Source of the DNA: Anisus vortex
Lineage: Eukaryota; Mollusca; Gastropoda; Planorbidae
Direction of reading: 5' to 3'
Assembly (NCBI GenBank): GCA_949126835.1
Contig: OX421507.1
Location: forward strand, 14,794,202 to 14,858,201
Length of the DNA: 64,000 nucleotides
The notes beneath the pieces are model-generated. The model had not been told where the DNA came from. It saw only the letters and a program-made list of their open reading frames with translations, and did no database searches. Every line of letters starts with the position of its first letter. The first letter of the stretch is position 1. Both the position numbers and the translations under genes were made by a program. Shown piece after piece: positions 24,898 through 38,500 of this stretch.

Positions 24898-26509
24898 CTC
24901 ATTCTCTTCCTGTGATGGAAAAAAATGGCTGCTTTCTCCTTAGGAAAGTTGGATGCAATCTGTGCCCGCTTGAAGTCAACGCAGCAATCTCAGACTGCCA
25001 GCCCTGTCAGGGATCAGGCGAAGAAAGTCGCAGTGAAACCTAATGAGGACTGGGGTCAAAATGGCACTTCCACAGAAAGCCGCTTAGATTCACCCCCCAG
25101 GGCGCCACACCCAAACGGTTGTTCCGAAAATGTGGCCAGAGAAAAGATCAAAACAGCAACTGAATCCACACCGCCTTCTAGCTCAGAAAATCATACTGTC
25201 AGTATTAATCCAAAAAATAACAACAACAATGTTGAAGCAACTGACTACAACGAAATAGCTTCTTCTTCACCTGCTTGTTCAACATTCCAAACTGCTGATT
25301 CTACCACTGCTGATACATTGGTTTCCTCAACAACGGGAGACAACTCCCTCACAAATCATGGTGGGACCTGGGACACTTTTATTTCCAACTTAACCGTCCA
25401 GCAACCAGAAAGTTTGAGTCCTCCAGCAGCCAAGGGCTCTAACTCTAATATTGACCCACAAGGTAGTTCAGCTGCTGATAAAGGGCAGCCATCTGGTTGT
25501 GAATCTAATTGCACGGAGGCAGACAACTCAGCTAGCAACCATGATGTCACCTCATCATCAACCTACACATTAACTTCACTAAAAACTGTTGATACACCCC
25601 CCAGCAATGACACCCAACTGAGTGCGCGAAACACAGTGGCAGACATCACTGATAGTAACGCTCTAGACAATGAAAACTCTGCAAGAGGTGACACACCCAT
25701 ACAGAAAACAGAACCCAACTGCACTAGTACAGAAGCTGAACCAGTCAACAAAGTAAACTGTATACCTGAGCCGCCATTATATTCCAATGAAGATTTAGTT
25801 CATCATTCTGATATACTGACACATTCATTCTCCTGTCTTCCCTCATCAGGTAGAAGAAAGAGTCGCAAGGCCGCAAAGCCACAAAAGCAGGCAAAAGATG
25901 ATTTCTATTTAGAACAGTTAGATGCTGAACTTGAAATGGACACACCTGATAAAAGCAATAATTTATGTGATAAAGGGTTAGTATTAACAGGTACATTTGA
26001 TAGTGAGAATAGGGTTGGAGGTTTTTCCAAGGAAGATGTGCTGATACCCTTGCATCCATCTTCAGCTGTAGACAACATTTTTGTACAGAAGAAATCGGCC
26101 AGTGAAATAGATCACAGTGCAAGTGACAACATAGCATGCCATAATGCAGACGAAGCCATCACTAATGAGATTGAACAGAAAGACGTCACTCATGAAATTT
26201 CTAAAACTACATGCTCTCCCTTGGACTTGACTGATTCGAAAGGTCTGGTGGACTATGCCCAAAATACTATGAAGGAGCTGCTTGGCATTTATGGCTTTGA
26301 GGGATCCGAGTCCAGAAATTTAGTTTTCCAGAGTTTACAAAATTTACCAGAAGAAAAATCCACCTTTCCAGTGGCACTAGAAACAGTATATGCACAAAAT
26401 AAAGAGACAGTCTTAAAGGACTCAATGGATCATAGTGATGAAAGTGGTAGTGACAATACAGAATCATCTGGAAAGAAAATCTCCAGCTTAAATCCTCCAC
26501 TCTGCAAAG
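24898..26509 (+). CDS. CASZ1: CASZ1 coding exon 1: 27-nt 5' UTR and 528-residue disordered N-terminus
   Basis: The exon starts after TTTTCATTACAG and ends at AAAG|GTAAGTG. An ATG at 24915 is out of frame and ends early, so the ATG at 24925 is chosen. It gives [18 protein letters not shown], which matches the vertebrate CASZ1 N-terminal motif KLNAICAKL linked to NuRD binding. The rest is rich in S, T, N and D, and predicted disordered. It has a basic patch near residue 312 ([19 protein letters not shown]), a likely nuclear localisation signal. A PLDLT motif near residue 431 resembles CtBP-binding PxDLS. No zinc finger is encoded here. Confidence 0.9.
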
Positions 26510-29500
26510 GTAAGTGTTGCGTTAGCTTTTTGGTGTGGGATGGACAGACATTCATAAATATTGATTAATAACTTGCCTTATTGATCTCCTTGTTTAAATT
26601 GGAAATTTATGTTAAAAAAATTTTTTTTAGCATTGGTTTGCGGATTCTTTAGATGCATGCACCCAGTAAGGAAATTATTTAATGCATCTTTCTTGTGCAT
26701 ATGTAATGCTCTCAACTAAGAAACATGTTTGAACAAAGTGATGAGTGTATGTGTAAGACAACTGTTGTCTAGAAAAAATCCAATCAATGCTGTAGTTTAC
26801 TAGCTGCAAACTTGATTACAACATTATGGCCGCAAAAAATACAATCAATTATCTTTCAATAAATTAAACTCAACTTATCAATTAACCTACTTGTAAATTA
26901 TATTCAACTAATAGTCATTTCTTTCTGCAGTTGGCAGTGAAGTTGGTTTGCTGTATGCTGGTGTACATAAAAAGTTATCATTATAATTTTGAATAAAAGG
27001 TTTCAGACAATCTGCCTATTTCTACTTCAAGTTGAAGAAAGTAATGTCTTGTGTGTGTGTGTGTGTGTGCGCCCATCAAGCTACATATTCATGATAGAAA
27101 GTATTGTATTGTATATGAGATGATAATAATCACCTTCTGTAGCTGTTGGGCTCCTAGAAATGACTAGGTGTAAAAAGAATAACTCCAGTATATAGTCTCA
27201 CTTGAAGAATTGAATAGCCGGCTAACAGTGGGTTGTGCAGAGGGATATAAAACATGCACCCTCTTTTGGTTTGTGGTCCAGATTAGGGAATACCAACATG
27301 GGAAGCTGAAAGTTGACAATTAGACTACAACTACACAACTATGGTAAAGAACTGGAGGACATAGTTAACTCACCTACCCTACATTTATCAAAGAACAAAC
27401 ACAAAACACAACACCAATATTTCCAACACAGAGCACATAATACAAGCAAACCAGCTCTAACACTAACTAATATCAACAGATACCATGAGGCAAACTCACA
27501 GTACTTGCAGAGGTGGGCTGCTACCATCAGCTCATCATGCTGAACATCAAGAGTTCATGCTGGGTGGTGGGGGGGGGGCAAAACTTGCAAGAAAATCTAT
27601 AAGAACCAAAAGAAGAAAAAGGTCTACTGGACACTACATGGGCAAGATACAGGTACAAAACTATCAGGCACACCATACACAAGCCACTGATAGTATGATT
27701 CTGGAAATAGCCAAATAGTTCATTCCTCTTGGCTATACAAACAAAATACACAGCATTCTGGACTGCTGAAATGGGAAAACTATGGAAAGAAAAGAAATAA
27801 ATAAATTTAGGAAAGAGTAGAAAAAGACTTACTAAAAGAAAAGAAAAGTCACACTAAATCTAAACAAGCTCACATCACCCATTAGACACCCAATAAGGAT
27901 TAATGAAAATAAAAACATGTTGATTAAGACCTGTGAACAGCTGGATCTAAAGAGAGATGATCATAAAGCATTGAGCCTCCAACACATATTGGCAGGTCAG
28001 AAACTAGAATCATTGCTCACACTTATGATCATTAGAAAAGGCAGAGTTATAGAATTTTTTTTTAAGCCACACTTTGCAGCATACAAATGAAAAAAAACAA
28101 AACAACATTGCAGACATAGCCTTCATACAGATTCTTAAATTTTCAGACAAGAACCCATCTGCTAGCATTTTTACTTTTGATACATCTTTTTTTAGGGCTT
28201 TTTTGCAAAAATGGATCAAGTCTGGATTATTTATTAAAAGTTAAATATTTATTGGGGTATGGTGGCAGAGTGGCAGCGTGTTTGGCTGGTGTACTGAAGA
28301 TTTTTCCCCGGGTCTGTAGGGTGTCCTTAGCTCTGATGGGTACCTGACCTTAGTTGGGATAAAGTAAAGGCGGCTGGGCGTAGTGCTGACCACACAATCA
28401 CTTAGTATGCCGTGGCCACAGAAACTGGTGAACGCTGTTTCACCTGCCCTATGGATCAAATTGGACAGACGGGATACTTTTTCCTAAATATTTATTAAAT
28501 TGTGTTTTATTTGCTGAAGTAAATGGTTCAGAATAAATGCGATATTCTGTTGAAGCAAATGTTTGATAGCCATTTCAAGTTAGGCCCTATTTCCAACTAA
28601 GAAAAGAAAACATGCTGTCTGGTTAGAAGAAGAATTATCTCATAATTATATGCCCTATATTTTTTGTTTGTTGTTAATCTTGGCCAGATGAGAAACATTT
28701 GTTCAGCTCTCTATAATTTTTAATTTTGTTCCTTAATAATATTATATTTCTATAGTGTCACATAAAGATTTAGTGTGTGTACATACATTATGTTCTCTCC
28801 CCTTCTTCTGCATTATGTGTGTATAATCAAATGAGTCATCCTGAACAAACATGTTTGTTTGTGCATGTTTTTGTAAATATGGCTGAAATAAAATCTTTAT
28901 TTTGATTGCACCACAAACTGAGCTTTGCACTATTCATCTCAACAAATTCATAAAGAAAACAAAAGGAGCTGCCTAGGATGGGAAATAGTCTGTGAATATA
29001 CATTTATTATGATGTTGTAAGAACACTATAACAAACAATTATTTCACTTTAAGTAAAAACCAGTTCAATGTTTGTGCTAAACTGCTAACGGTTCTTAGAA
29101 TGGCAAAGATCAAAATGGGGAGTAAAGTTTGCTGATTGTAATACTTTTGGTCTAGAACTAAGATGTTGGTATTATTTCAGACTCTGCAAATATCAATGGA
29201 TCATCCAGTAGAAAGATGTTGCCAGAACTGTTTACTTCTATGAAGTCTTTGTCTGGCAAGAAAAAACCTTACATACACAAAGCCATCAACTCTGCAGAGT
29301 TCAGCAAGCTCATCAAAAGGTAATCAATTGTGTGCTGTACACAATTATTTTGTGAAGCATATATATATTATATATATATATTATATATATATATATTTGT
29401 TGATTTAAAAAATGTATCCTACTATTGATCTTGTTATATTCGATCAGATATGGCACTGGTACTGAATGTGGGGGTAAACTCTGCCATGACCTTGGCTACA

Positions 29501-32500
29501 GAGACCATTATCACTGCCTGGATTGCCCACACAAGGTAAGCAGGTTAAACTATTGTTGTTTTTTAAAGGCCCTTAACCTAAATGTGTATTTTTCTGTACA
29601 GAAACTGTTTATTATTAATTATTTTTTGTATTTCCCAAATAGAATTATTTCCTGAAGTATGCTAAACCATTTGTTGTAACTAATTAATTTATTAAAAAGG
29701 GAAAATGAATATTTTCTCTTCCAAACCTAATTATTTGTAGCATGTTCATATTTAGTTCCTGTACTTTCTCTAAGGGTTTTATATAAATTTTTGTTATATT
29801 AAAACACATCTTTAGTTACAGAAAGCACAATTTTGATGCTCATTACAAAAAAGCACAAATTTAATAAATGCTTGAAATTGCACATTTTTTATTTCTTCAA
29901 TATTATTTTATTTCCCCAATGAAGGTATTTATTCGTAAAGAAGAAATGTTGCGGCATTATAAATGGCACAAGAAACGCCAGGATTCACTCCAGCATGGAT
30001 TCATGCGCTACAGTCCCACGGATGACTGCAGTAAGAAATATGGAAATTGTGCTCATAATGGAAGACAAACACATTACCACTGTGTTCAAGTAGGTTGCCA
30101 TAAGTTAAATAACAAGATTTTAATGAGGGCTTCGGCTTAAAAAAGCTCTGCTACTGGCTATTTCAAATACCCGTACTATATTTCAGAAAGCTTTTATATA
30201 ACTTCAGGGCTCATAGATGTTAGAAAAGTTAGGGAAAATAGACCAAGGTATGGGAAAGTTTGTGAATTTTACTAAATTAGACAAAGCAGCAGAATAAAAA
30301 TGCTCATTTCAGATTTTAAAAAGGGATTAACTATGAAGTTAAGAAGTCCTTAACTCTCATTTGGCATTTTTCTATAATTATTTTCAAAAACCAAAAATAA
30401 TTCTTTTTTTAAAATTTGAACTACATATATACATTGCAAGACATGAAGCCATTCCACACAAACCGATATAAATTAGTTTGTGAGTTGTATTAAGTTTGGG
30501 GAAAGTTAATGAATAGTTTTGGAATTTTAAAATGATTTTAAGAGTAAGAACCCTGTTATAATGTAATGTAGTTAATTCATCTTATTGTCTAATATGGTTT
30601 GTGTTATTTCATCAAACTCTAAATCAGGACGGCTGTGACAAAGTGTACGTCAGCACATCCGATGTTCAGATGCATGCCAACTTTCACCGCAAGGACTCTG
30701 CCATCATTCAGGAAGGCTTTCAAAGATTCAGGGCCACTGAGGACTGTGGCACATTGGCCTGTGCTTTCCATGGGCAGAGAACCACACACTTTCACTGCAG
30801 GAGGCCTCAGTGTCATTTCACTTTCAAAAATAAAGCCGACATGGGTAAAGAAAGCAGCTCTCTTTGTTCTATGTGGATGAAGTGGGAGGGCAGTGAATGT
30901 GTGAAGAATAAAGAGAATGCTCCAATCCTTGGGTAGGAGGGTTGATTTGGCTGCAGAGTATTATATATTCCAATATAAATGCCAGAAATTTGTTTCACCA
31001 TTGACCTAGAGTGTGTATCAGAGCTTATTTAGTTCTGACAGGGAATTGAAAATGTTTTGGGGTGAAATTTAAGAGCTGCTGGACGTTGCACTAGCTACAC
31101 AATTCTCTTGTATACCATAGAAATAAAACTTTAAAACTCAGGCCTATGAATAAAAGTATTTATAGTATTTTTGTTATTGAAATTATTGGAAGGAATGTTT
31201 AGCCTAGAGATAGCTTTTTCATTAGCATCTAACTTATATTTTCTTGTTCATAATTTTAGAGAAACAAAAAAGCTATCACTAGAAAAACCTTTCTCATAAG
31301 CATCCAGCGTATGTTTTTCTTGTTCATAATTTTAGAGAAACATAAGAGCTATCACCAGAAAGATGAAATGTTGAGCCGAGATGGTTTCAAGAAGTTCATG
31401 AAATATGAAGTTTGCCAGTACAGTAATTGTCGCTATTCTAAGACCAGCAATCATATACATTGTATTAGGCCAGGTATGTTTGTCCATATATTTAGTAAAT
31501 TAATTTTTTTTTTAAATAGTTAAATCACATATTGAATTACATTGAATCAAATACATATCAGAATGTTTCTATTTAGTATTTTGTTAGCTGATATTAACAA
31601 TTAGACAAAATTAATTACTAGTAATACCAGCGGCATTCAAGATGGGGGAACAGAGTCTGGAAACAGTAAGCCGCTTCAAATACCTGGGAGCTATTGTATC
31701 CAAAGAGGGCTCCAAAACAGATAATGTCCAGCATTGCCCAGACCACAGCAGCACTAAAGAGGCCCAAGACAAGACAAGAACTTAGGCCTCAGCAACAAAT
31801 TTAGGCTGATGAGCTCACTGGTCCTGTCCATTTTCTTATATGCTTGTGAGTCCTGTATATTAACAGCTGAACTAGAAAAGAAGATCAATGCCATGGAGAT
31901 GAAACGCTTTAGAAACTTTCTCTGCATCTGCTATAAAGACCACATCTTAAATGAGCAGATACGAAAAAAGAAAATCTGTTAATTACTCAAACTATTTTCA
32001 TACAATCAATTAATTAACCTTGTCATTGACCAGTGAGAATAAAGACGGTTTAGTCATGTATCTGTAAGTTGACCTATTGAGTTTGATAAAGCCAGGTTTG
32101 ACTAGAGCGTAATGAGCTATATGTGTCCTTAGACAGACAAAAAGGCCTAAGAATGCTGTACTCAAGAAATATTTCCTGCATCCTCTAAAGCCATCTTGTA
32201 TATATTTTTGAAACCAGGTTGTCAGTATGTCCTCCATTCATGCATCCAACTTTACTCTCACAAATCCAGGTTGTCAGTATGTCCTCCATTCATCCACCCA
32301 ACTTTACTCCCACAAATCCAGGTTGTCAGTATGTCCTCCATTCATCCATCCAACTTTACTCCCACAAATCCAGGTTGTCAGTATGTCCTCCATTCATCCA
32401 TCCAACTTTACTCCCACAAATCCAGGTTGTCAGTATGTCCTCCATTCATCCATCCAACTTTACTCCCACAAATCCAGGTTGTCAGTATGTCCTCCATTCA

Positions 32501-35500
32501 TCCATCCAACTTTACTCTCACAAATCCAGGTTGTCAGTATGTCCTACATTCATCCACCCAACTTTACTCTCACAAATCCAGGTTGTCAGTATGTCCTACA
32601 TTCATCCATCCAACTTTACTCTCACAAATCCAGGTTGTCAGTATGTCCTCCATTCATCCATCCAACTTTACTCCCACAAATCCAGGTTGTCAGTATGTCC
32701 TACATTCATCCATCCAACTTTACTCCCACAAATCCAGGTTGTCAGTATGTCCTCCATTCATCCATCCAACTTTACTCCCACAAATCCAGGTTGTCAGTAT
32801 GTCCTCCATTCATCCACCCAACTTTACTCCCACAAATCCAGGTTGTCAGTATGTCCTACATTCATCCATCCAACTTTACTCCCACAAATCCAGGTTGTCA
32901 GTATGTCCTCCATTCATCCATCCAACTTTACTCCCACAAATCCAGGTTGTCAGTATGTCCTCCATTCATCCATCCAACTTTACTCCCACAAATCCAGGTT
33001 GTCAGTATGTCCTCCATTCATCCATCCAACTTTACTTTCACAAATCCAGGTTGTCAGTATGTCCTCCATTCATCCACCCAACTTTATTCTCACAAATCCA
33101 GGTTGTCAGTATGTCCTCCATTCATCCATCCAACTTTACTCCCACAAATCCAGGTTGTCAGTATGTCCTCCATTCATCCATCCAACTTTACTCCCACAAA
33201 TCCAGGTTGTCAGTATGTCCTACATTCATCCATCCAACTTTACTCCCACAAATCCAGGTTGTCAGTATGTCCTCCATTCATCCATCCAACTTTACTCCCA
33301 CAAATCCAGGTTGTCAGTATGTCCTACATTCATCCATCCAACTTTACTCTCACAAATCCAGGTTGTCAGTATGTCCTCCATTCATCCATCCAACTTTACT
33401 CCCACAAATCCAGGTTGTCAGTATGTCCTACATTCATCCATCCAACTTTACTCTCACAAATCCAGGTTGTCAGTATGTCCTCCATTCATCCATCCAACTT
33501 TACTCCCACAAATCCAGGTTGTCAGTATGTCCTCCATTCATCCACCCAACTTTACTCCCACAAATCCAGGTTGTCAGTATGTCCTACATTCATCCATCCA
33601 ACTTTACTCCCACAAATCCAGGTTGTCAGTATGTCCTCCATTCATCCATCCAACTTTACTCCCACAAATCCAGGTTGTCAGTATGTCCTCCATTCATCCA
33701 TCCAACTTTACTCCCACAAATCCAGGTTGTCAGTATGTCCTCCATTCATCCATCCAACTTTACTTTCACAAATCCAGGTTGTCAGTATGTCCTCCATTCA
33801 TCCACCCAACTTTATTCTCACAAATCCAGGTTGTCAGTATGTCCTCCATTCATCCACCCAACTTTACTCTCACAAGCGTAAGCATGAAAGGAGAGACTTT
33901 GAGTTTGCCTATAGAAATTACCGCCATCTTCAGCAGCAACAATCACCAAAATCAAACTTGAAGGTACAGGTTTTTAATAGTTGTATTTATACTTAATAGC
34001 TTGAAGTTATGATGACTGGCTTTTGTAGTTTTTGTGAATGTGGGATCATTGTTTACTTGTAAACTGCCATATCAATGTCATATCAATTTAACTTCAATCT
34101 CTGTTTTTGAGACTAAAAGCAAAACATTTTTTTAGGCCCCCTATCTCTTAATAGTTAAGCATTTCAGCAAGTGTGTGTTAGAGAGGGACATAGATATCTA
34201 TTGTCAAGTTTAAAAAAAAAAAGATTATTAATACAAGCTCATCCACTGTTTGGTCACCATATTGTCTTTAATAATTTGTGCCGCTACCTTCTGATCATTG
34301 TCTGTCTCGGTTCTTTTATCATCACCATCTGCGTAAGTTGCTCCAGTTATCTCCCCTGTTCAGTCTATTACAATAGACCTACCTAGCGTAAATACTAAAT
34401 ATGTGTACTGAGTTTGCAAAAATTTTATATGAGCCATAATTTAATTGGGTTCATGCTCATTAGCATCATAGCCAAATAAACACTAAAATTAAAATAGTTT
34501 GCACACATTTATTTTTTATTGAACAATATTTTCACCTTCCCTTCATTGTAAATGTATCATTTATTCAAATGTATATGATTAGTCTTTATTAAATAACAAT
34601 GGATTTTTGTAGATAAAACTCTAATTGTGGAGGCAAAGTACTGAAATACAACAGTAATATAACTACTTACTTTACTTTGAATGTTAGTTACGGCAGTAAC
34701 AATCTAAATGACAATTAAAGAACTAATGGTTTTAAATCAATTAACAAGTACTTTATTGCTTTTATATCTTGTTATATGTTTGATTATAAATTAATATTGC
34801 TTTTTAATAAATTGTATTTATTATATAGCTGTATTTTTTGTTTCTTAGAGTAAAAAAACAGATCTGAATACTTTGTCAGAGAAAATGAAACCAGCTGTTG
34901 TTGAGAGCGATGTTAAGATTAGCTCCCCTGTCATGGCCACCCTCCCTGTGCAGCCCTTCCTTGTTAGCATACCTAGTCCATCAGTAGAGGCAGACACTGC
35001 CTTGAACCTAAGTAGCCAGAGAGCTGAAAGTCCAATGAAGGAAACAGAAGTTCCAGTGGATTTACCAATCAACTTAGCACCAGACAGAGAGCAGCCCGCC
35101 ACACTGAACAGAGAGCAACCTACCGCACTGAACAGAGAGCAACCCGTCACACTGAATAGAGAGCAGCCCGCCACACTGAATAGAGAGCAGCCCGCCACAC
35201 TGAACAGAGAGCAACCTACCATGCTGAACAGAGAGCAACCCGCCACACTGAAGAGAGAGCAGCCCGGCCAGTGTGTGAAAATGGAGGTTGATGCTGAGCT
35301 GGAGCCCCAGGACCTGAGCGTCAAGAGCAGGCTGCCGGACTTCCTGGAGATGAGCTTTGATGCCAACGGTTATCAAATAGAGCCAATTCCTTTGTGTAAG
35401 AAAGAGGTAAAAGAAGAAGAGACACGTAGGGAAAGTGGCTACGTGTGTGACAATGATGAAGGTGTCGACGATGAAGAAGATGATGACGACGATGATGATG

Positions 35501-38500
35501 ACGATAAAGACTATGGCTTGTACGAGGAACCAATTTTGGTAAACACAATTGGAGTAGAACAAACTAACATGTCTTTGAATGCAGTGCAAATTAAGGATGA
35601 AGCTCTTACTGTTAAGACAGAGGAAAGGCAGCCTTGTGAGAATGATGGCAGCTCTTCATTGTGTCCAGATAACCTTGTGCCGGCATGTAAAAAAGAGATA
35701 ATTTCAGCAACTTCTCAAGAAGCACTTGCTGATCCCAACATTCTAATGAGAGCTAATAAAAGCCAGGCCTTGGCCTTGGCGCATAAACTGACACCCTCAG
35801 AAAGAAAAGAGAGAGACGAGTCTTGGAAAAAGTACCTGACACGGTAAGAAGATCTTACACATTTCGAGATCTTTTACTTGATAATTTTAATATCTTCATT
35901 TGTATATAGTCATTATTAACAAAATAGGATATTGTCTATATGGGCTTTTCTGTAAATAGACTACAGGCTTATATCCAAAACACTTTATAAGTGTTTCAAT
36001 TCTAGTGTATGGGGCACATTGACTGAAGGTCAGGATTTGTTCCCATGTCTGGAGGGTGTCCCTAAGTCTACCCAGCTCTGACTGGGTACCTGACTTTAAT
36101 TGGGGTAAAGTAAAGGTGACTATGCATTGTGCTGGCCACACAATTCCCTAGTATGTCGTTGCCACAGAAACTGGTGAATGCTGCTTCAACTGCCCTATGG
36201 ATCAATTAGGTCTAATAGGATAATTTACTTGTTCCTTTCTTTTATGCTTTCATACCTCCAAGCTAACCCAGCTCAGACATACATGACCTTTCCCCCCCAC
36301 CCACTCAACCTATGACCCTTCCCCCCACCCACTCAACGTATGACCCTTCCCCCCACCCACTCAACGTATCATTCATTACCAACAAGCAATACAGAACAAC
36401 AAAAAAAAAAGACATGTAAATATGTTTGTCTAGCATTGACTGCAAGAGAGTGGTTTATAGAAGAAGAAGAGTACCATTCATGCCTTCAATATTTTTTCAT
36501 AGCTATACAGCCAACGATGCTTGTTATTCCCGTTGCTCATGCCTGTACAAGGACCACTATCACTGCCGCGTGGAAGGCTGCCAGGTGATTTTCAAGTCAA
36601 AGGACGGCGTTAGGGGCCATGCCAGGTTCCACGATGTCCAGGACAACCTGACTCCCTTGGTCTTCCGCTATTTCTCTGCGGGTGCAGCATGCCATGTAGC
36701 GAATTGTCAGTTTGAGCGGAAGGAATCTCACTATCACTGTAATTGGGTGAGTACACAATTAGCAAAGATACGCTCACACACTAATTTGGTGGTGTTTGAT
36801 TTGTGGTTGTCCTAGTATGTTTAGATCCTTAAAAGCTGATTATTAGGTGAACGGAAGCAAGAAGAAATGAGGGGGAGGGAATGCTAAAACAATTCAAAAT
36901 TAAGGCTTTGTGTTTGGGAAGATGGGAGAAGGGGGGGGGAACAAAATGAGCTCAATATGTTTTTATTAGGCTTTTTAGTTTGATTTATGTAAGCATTTTT
37001 TGACATTAGTAGGCTCGTGACGTGTCACAGCCTTAAAATATGTCCAACTCTTGTACAATTGTGTGCTAGGTTTATTCAGTTTGTTTCATACTCAGTGATG
37101 CTGAATTTTGAGTTCAGTTTGATTCTCTAATATATGGCACATTTTCTTAAATACCAATTAATTCAACACTCTTTTGTTGTTTTTTTCAGACCAATTGTAC
37201 TCACGCAATTTCTAGCTCAGCGCCAACCTTTGCAAGGCTAGAACATTATCGGATCCATGATTACGCAACTACATATGTTGGGAAATGTAGAAATACTTTA
37301 TTTGGAGGTAATTGATTATCTTTTTATTTTTTACACTATCCAATATCAAGGTTTAACAGTATCTGATTTTTAGTTGTATGACTGTATCATGAAATGTTAA
37401 TGGTTAGTTAATTGGTCTGTATAAGGAAATGGATTCTATCAGAGAATGCCCCACTGAATTTAATTAACAGTTTTTAGAATGCCATAGTGTGTATATATTT
37501 GTACATATGTTTAGTAGTATAAATAAATATATACATGGATATCAAATCTCAGAGATAAAAATAGGCAAATTTTCAAATAGCAAAACCAAAAGAAATTTGT
37601 TTAATGATATCCTTTGGCTAAGCTCTCTATACAATCTGATCTTAAATTTCACATTTTCACCTCAACAGGTAACAAAGTAGAGCTAGATCCCTTACATAAA
37701 CGTAGAGGGAGACCACCAAAGTACCCAAAATATGATCTGCCGATGGTTCCAAAGGTACATCTGACAGAAAAAGAAATAACAGATTCAACCATAGCATTTA
37801 TGCATAATAGATGTCCGGAGAATAGCAGAATCATTAATGGTTTCAAGAAATTTGTTTCTCCAGAGCTCTGCCCAGATGACAAGTGCTTGTACAGAGGAAA
37901 AGAACATTATCATTGTGGACGCAAGTTTTGTCACATGTCAACAGACAGACTGGACGTGTTGAATGTGCATGCTAAAGAGTTTCACAACAACATCACAATT
38001 TTAGAGGGCTATGAGTTCTTTGAGAGGATGGTCAACTGCCGCCGACCCGTTTGCCATAACAATAGAATCAATCGACATTTCCACTGTGTGAGGTCTAGGT
38101 GCGATTATAGCTTTGTCCGTCACAGCACCATGGCACAGCACAATAAGAAGCACCCCACCGTCACATCGGCCGTGCTGTCCACCCCCATAACTCGTGCCGC
38201 CCCAATATCATCTATGGCCAGCGCCAAGTCGACATCCTCTAGTTATGTGCCCATAGCCCCAGCAGTCACCTCTCCATTAGCATCACCACCACCTCCTGTA
38301 CTTTTGAAACCCATGCCCAGTAGCTACAAGAATACTATTAAGTCATCCGGCACTTACTACCCTGTACCTGGGCTTTCTAAGTTTAAACTTACACCAGTGC
38401 CAACATCTAGAGCTAATACTAAAACGTCTAGAGTAAAAACAGACCAGGCTATCGCTAACCCTTCTGCCCACACAGGAGTAAACTCAATTTTTTCTCAAAA

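Noticed and set aside
26510..26568. CASZ1 exon 1 reading through to the stop at 26568
   Set aside because: AAAG|GTAAGTG at 26509 is a strong donor and exon 2 continues in phase with the finger region; a short readthrough isoform is possible but unsupported.
27180..28010. Possible retroelement in CASZ1 intron 1
   Set aside because: Short A/C-rich frames without recognisable RT, gag or transposase motifs; left unclassified.
32218..33877. CRISPR-like regular repeat array
   Set aside because: Direct tandem repeats without unique spacers in an intron-bearing animal genome; not CRISPR.
32196..33996. Three overlapping plus-strand open frames of 561-589 codons
   Set aside because: They are the three frames of one stop-free 52-bp minisatellite. 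Only the last unit plus 33877-33963 is treated as coding exon.
34845..35589. Minus-strand frames across CASZ1 exon 8
   Set aside because: Shadows of the in-frame octapeptide and acidic repeats.
36426..36502. ATG-initiated frame running into CASZ1 exon 9
   Set aside because: The part before 36503 is intron with a canonical acceptor; only the downstream part is exon.
37614..37668. ATG at 37614 as start of a separate 795-aa zinc-finger gene
   Set aside because: The segment before 37669 is intron ending in TTCACCTCAACAG. The downstream sequence joins exon 10 in phase as CASZ1 exon 11.
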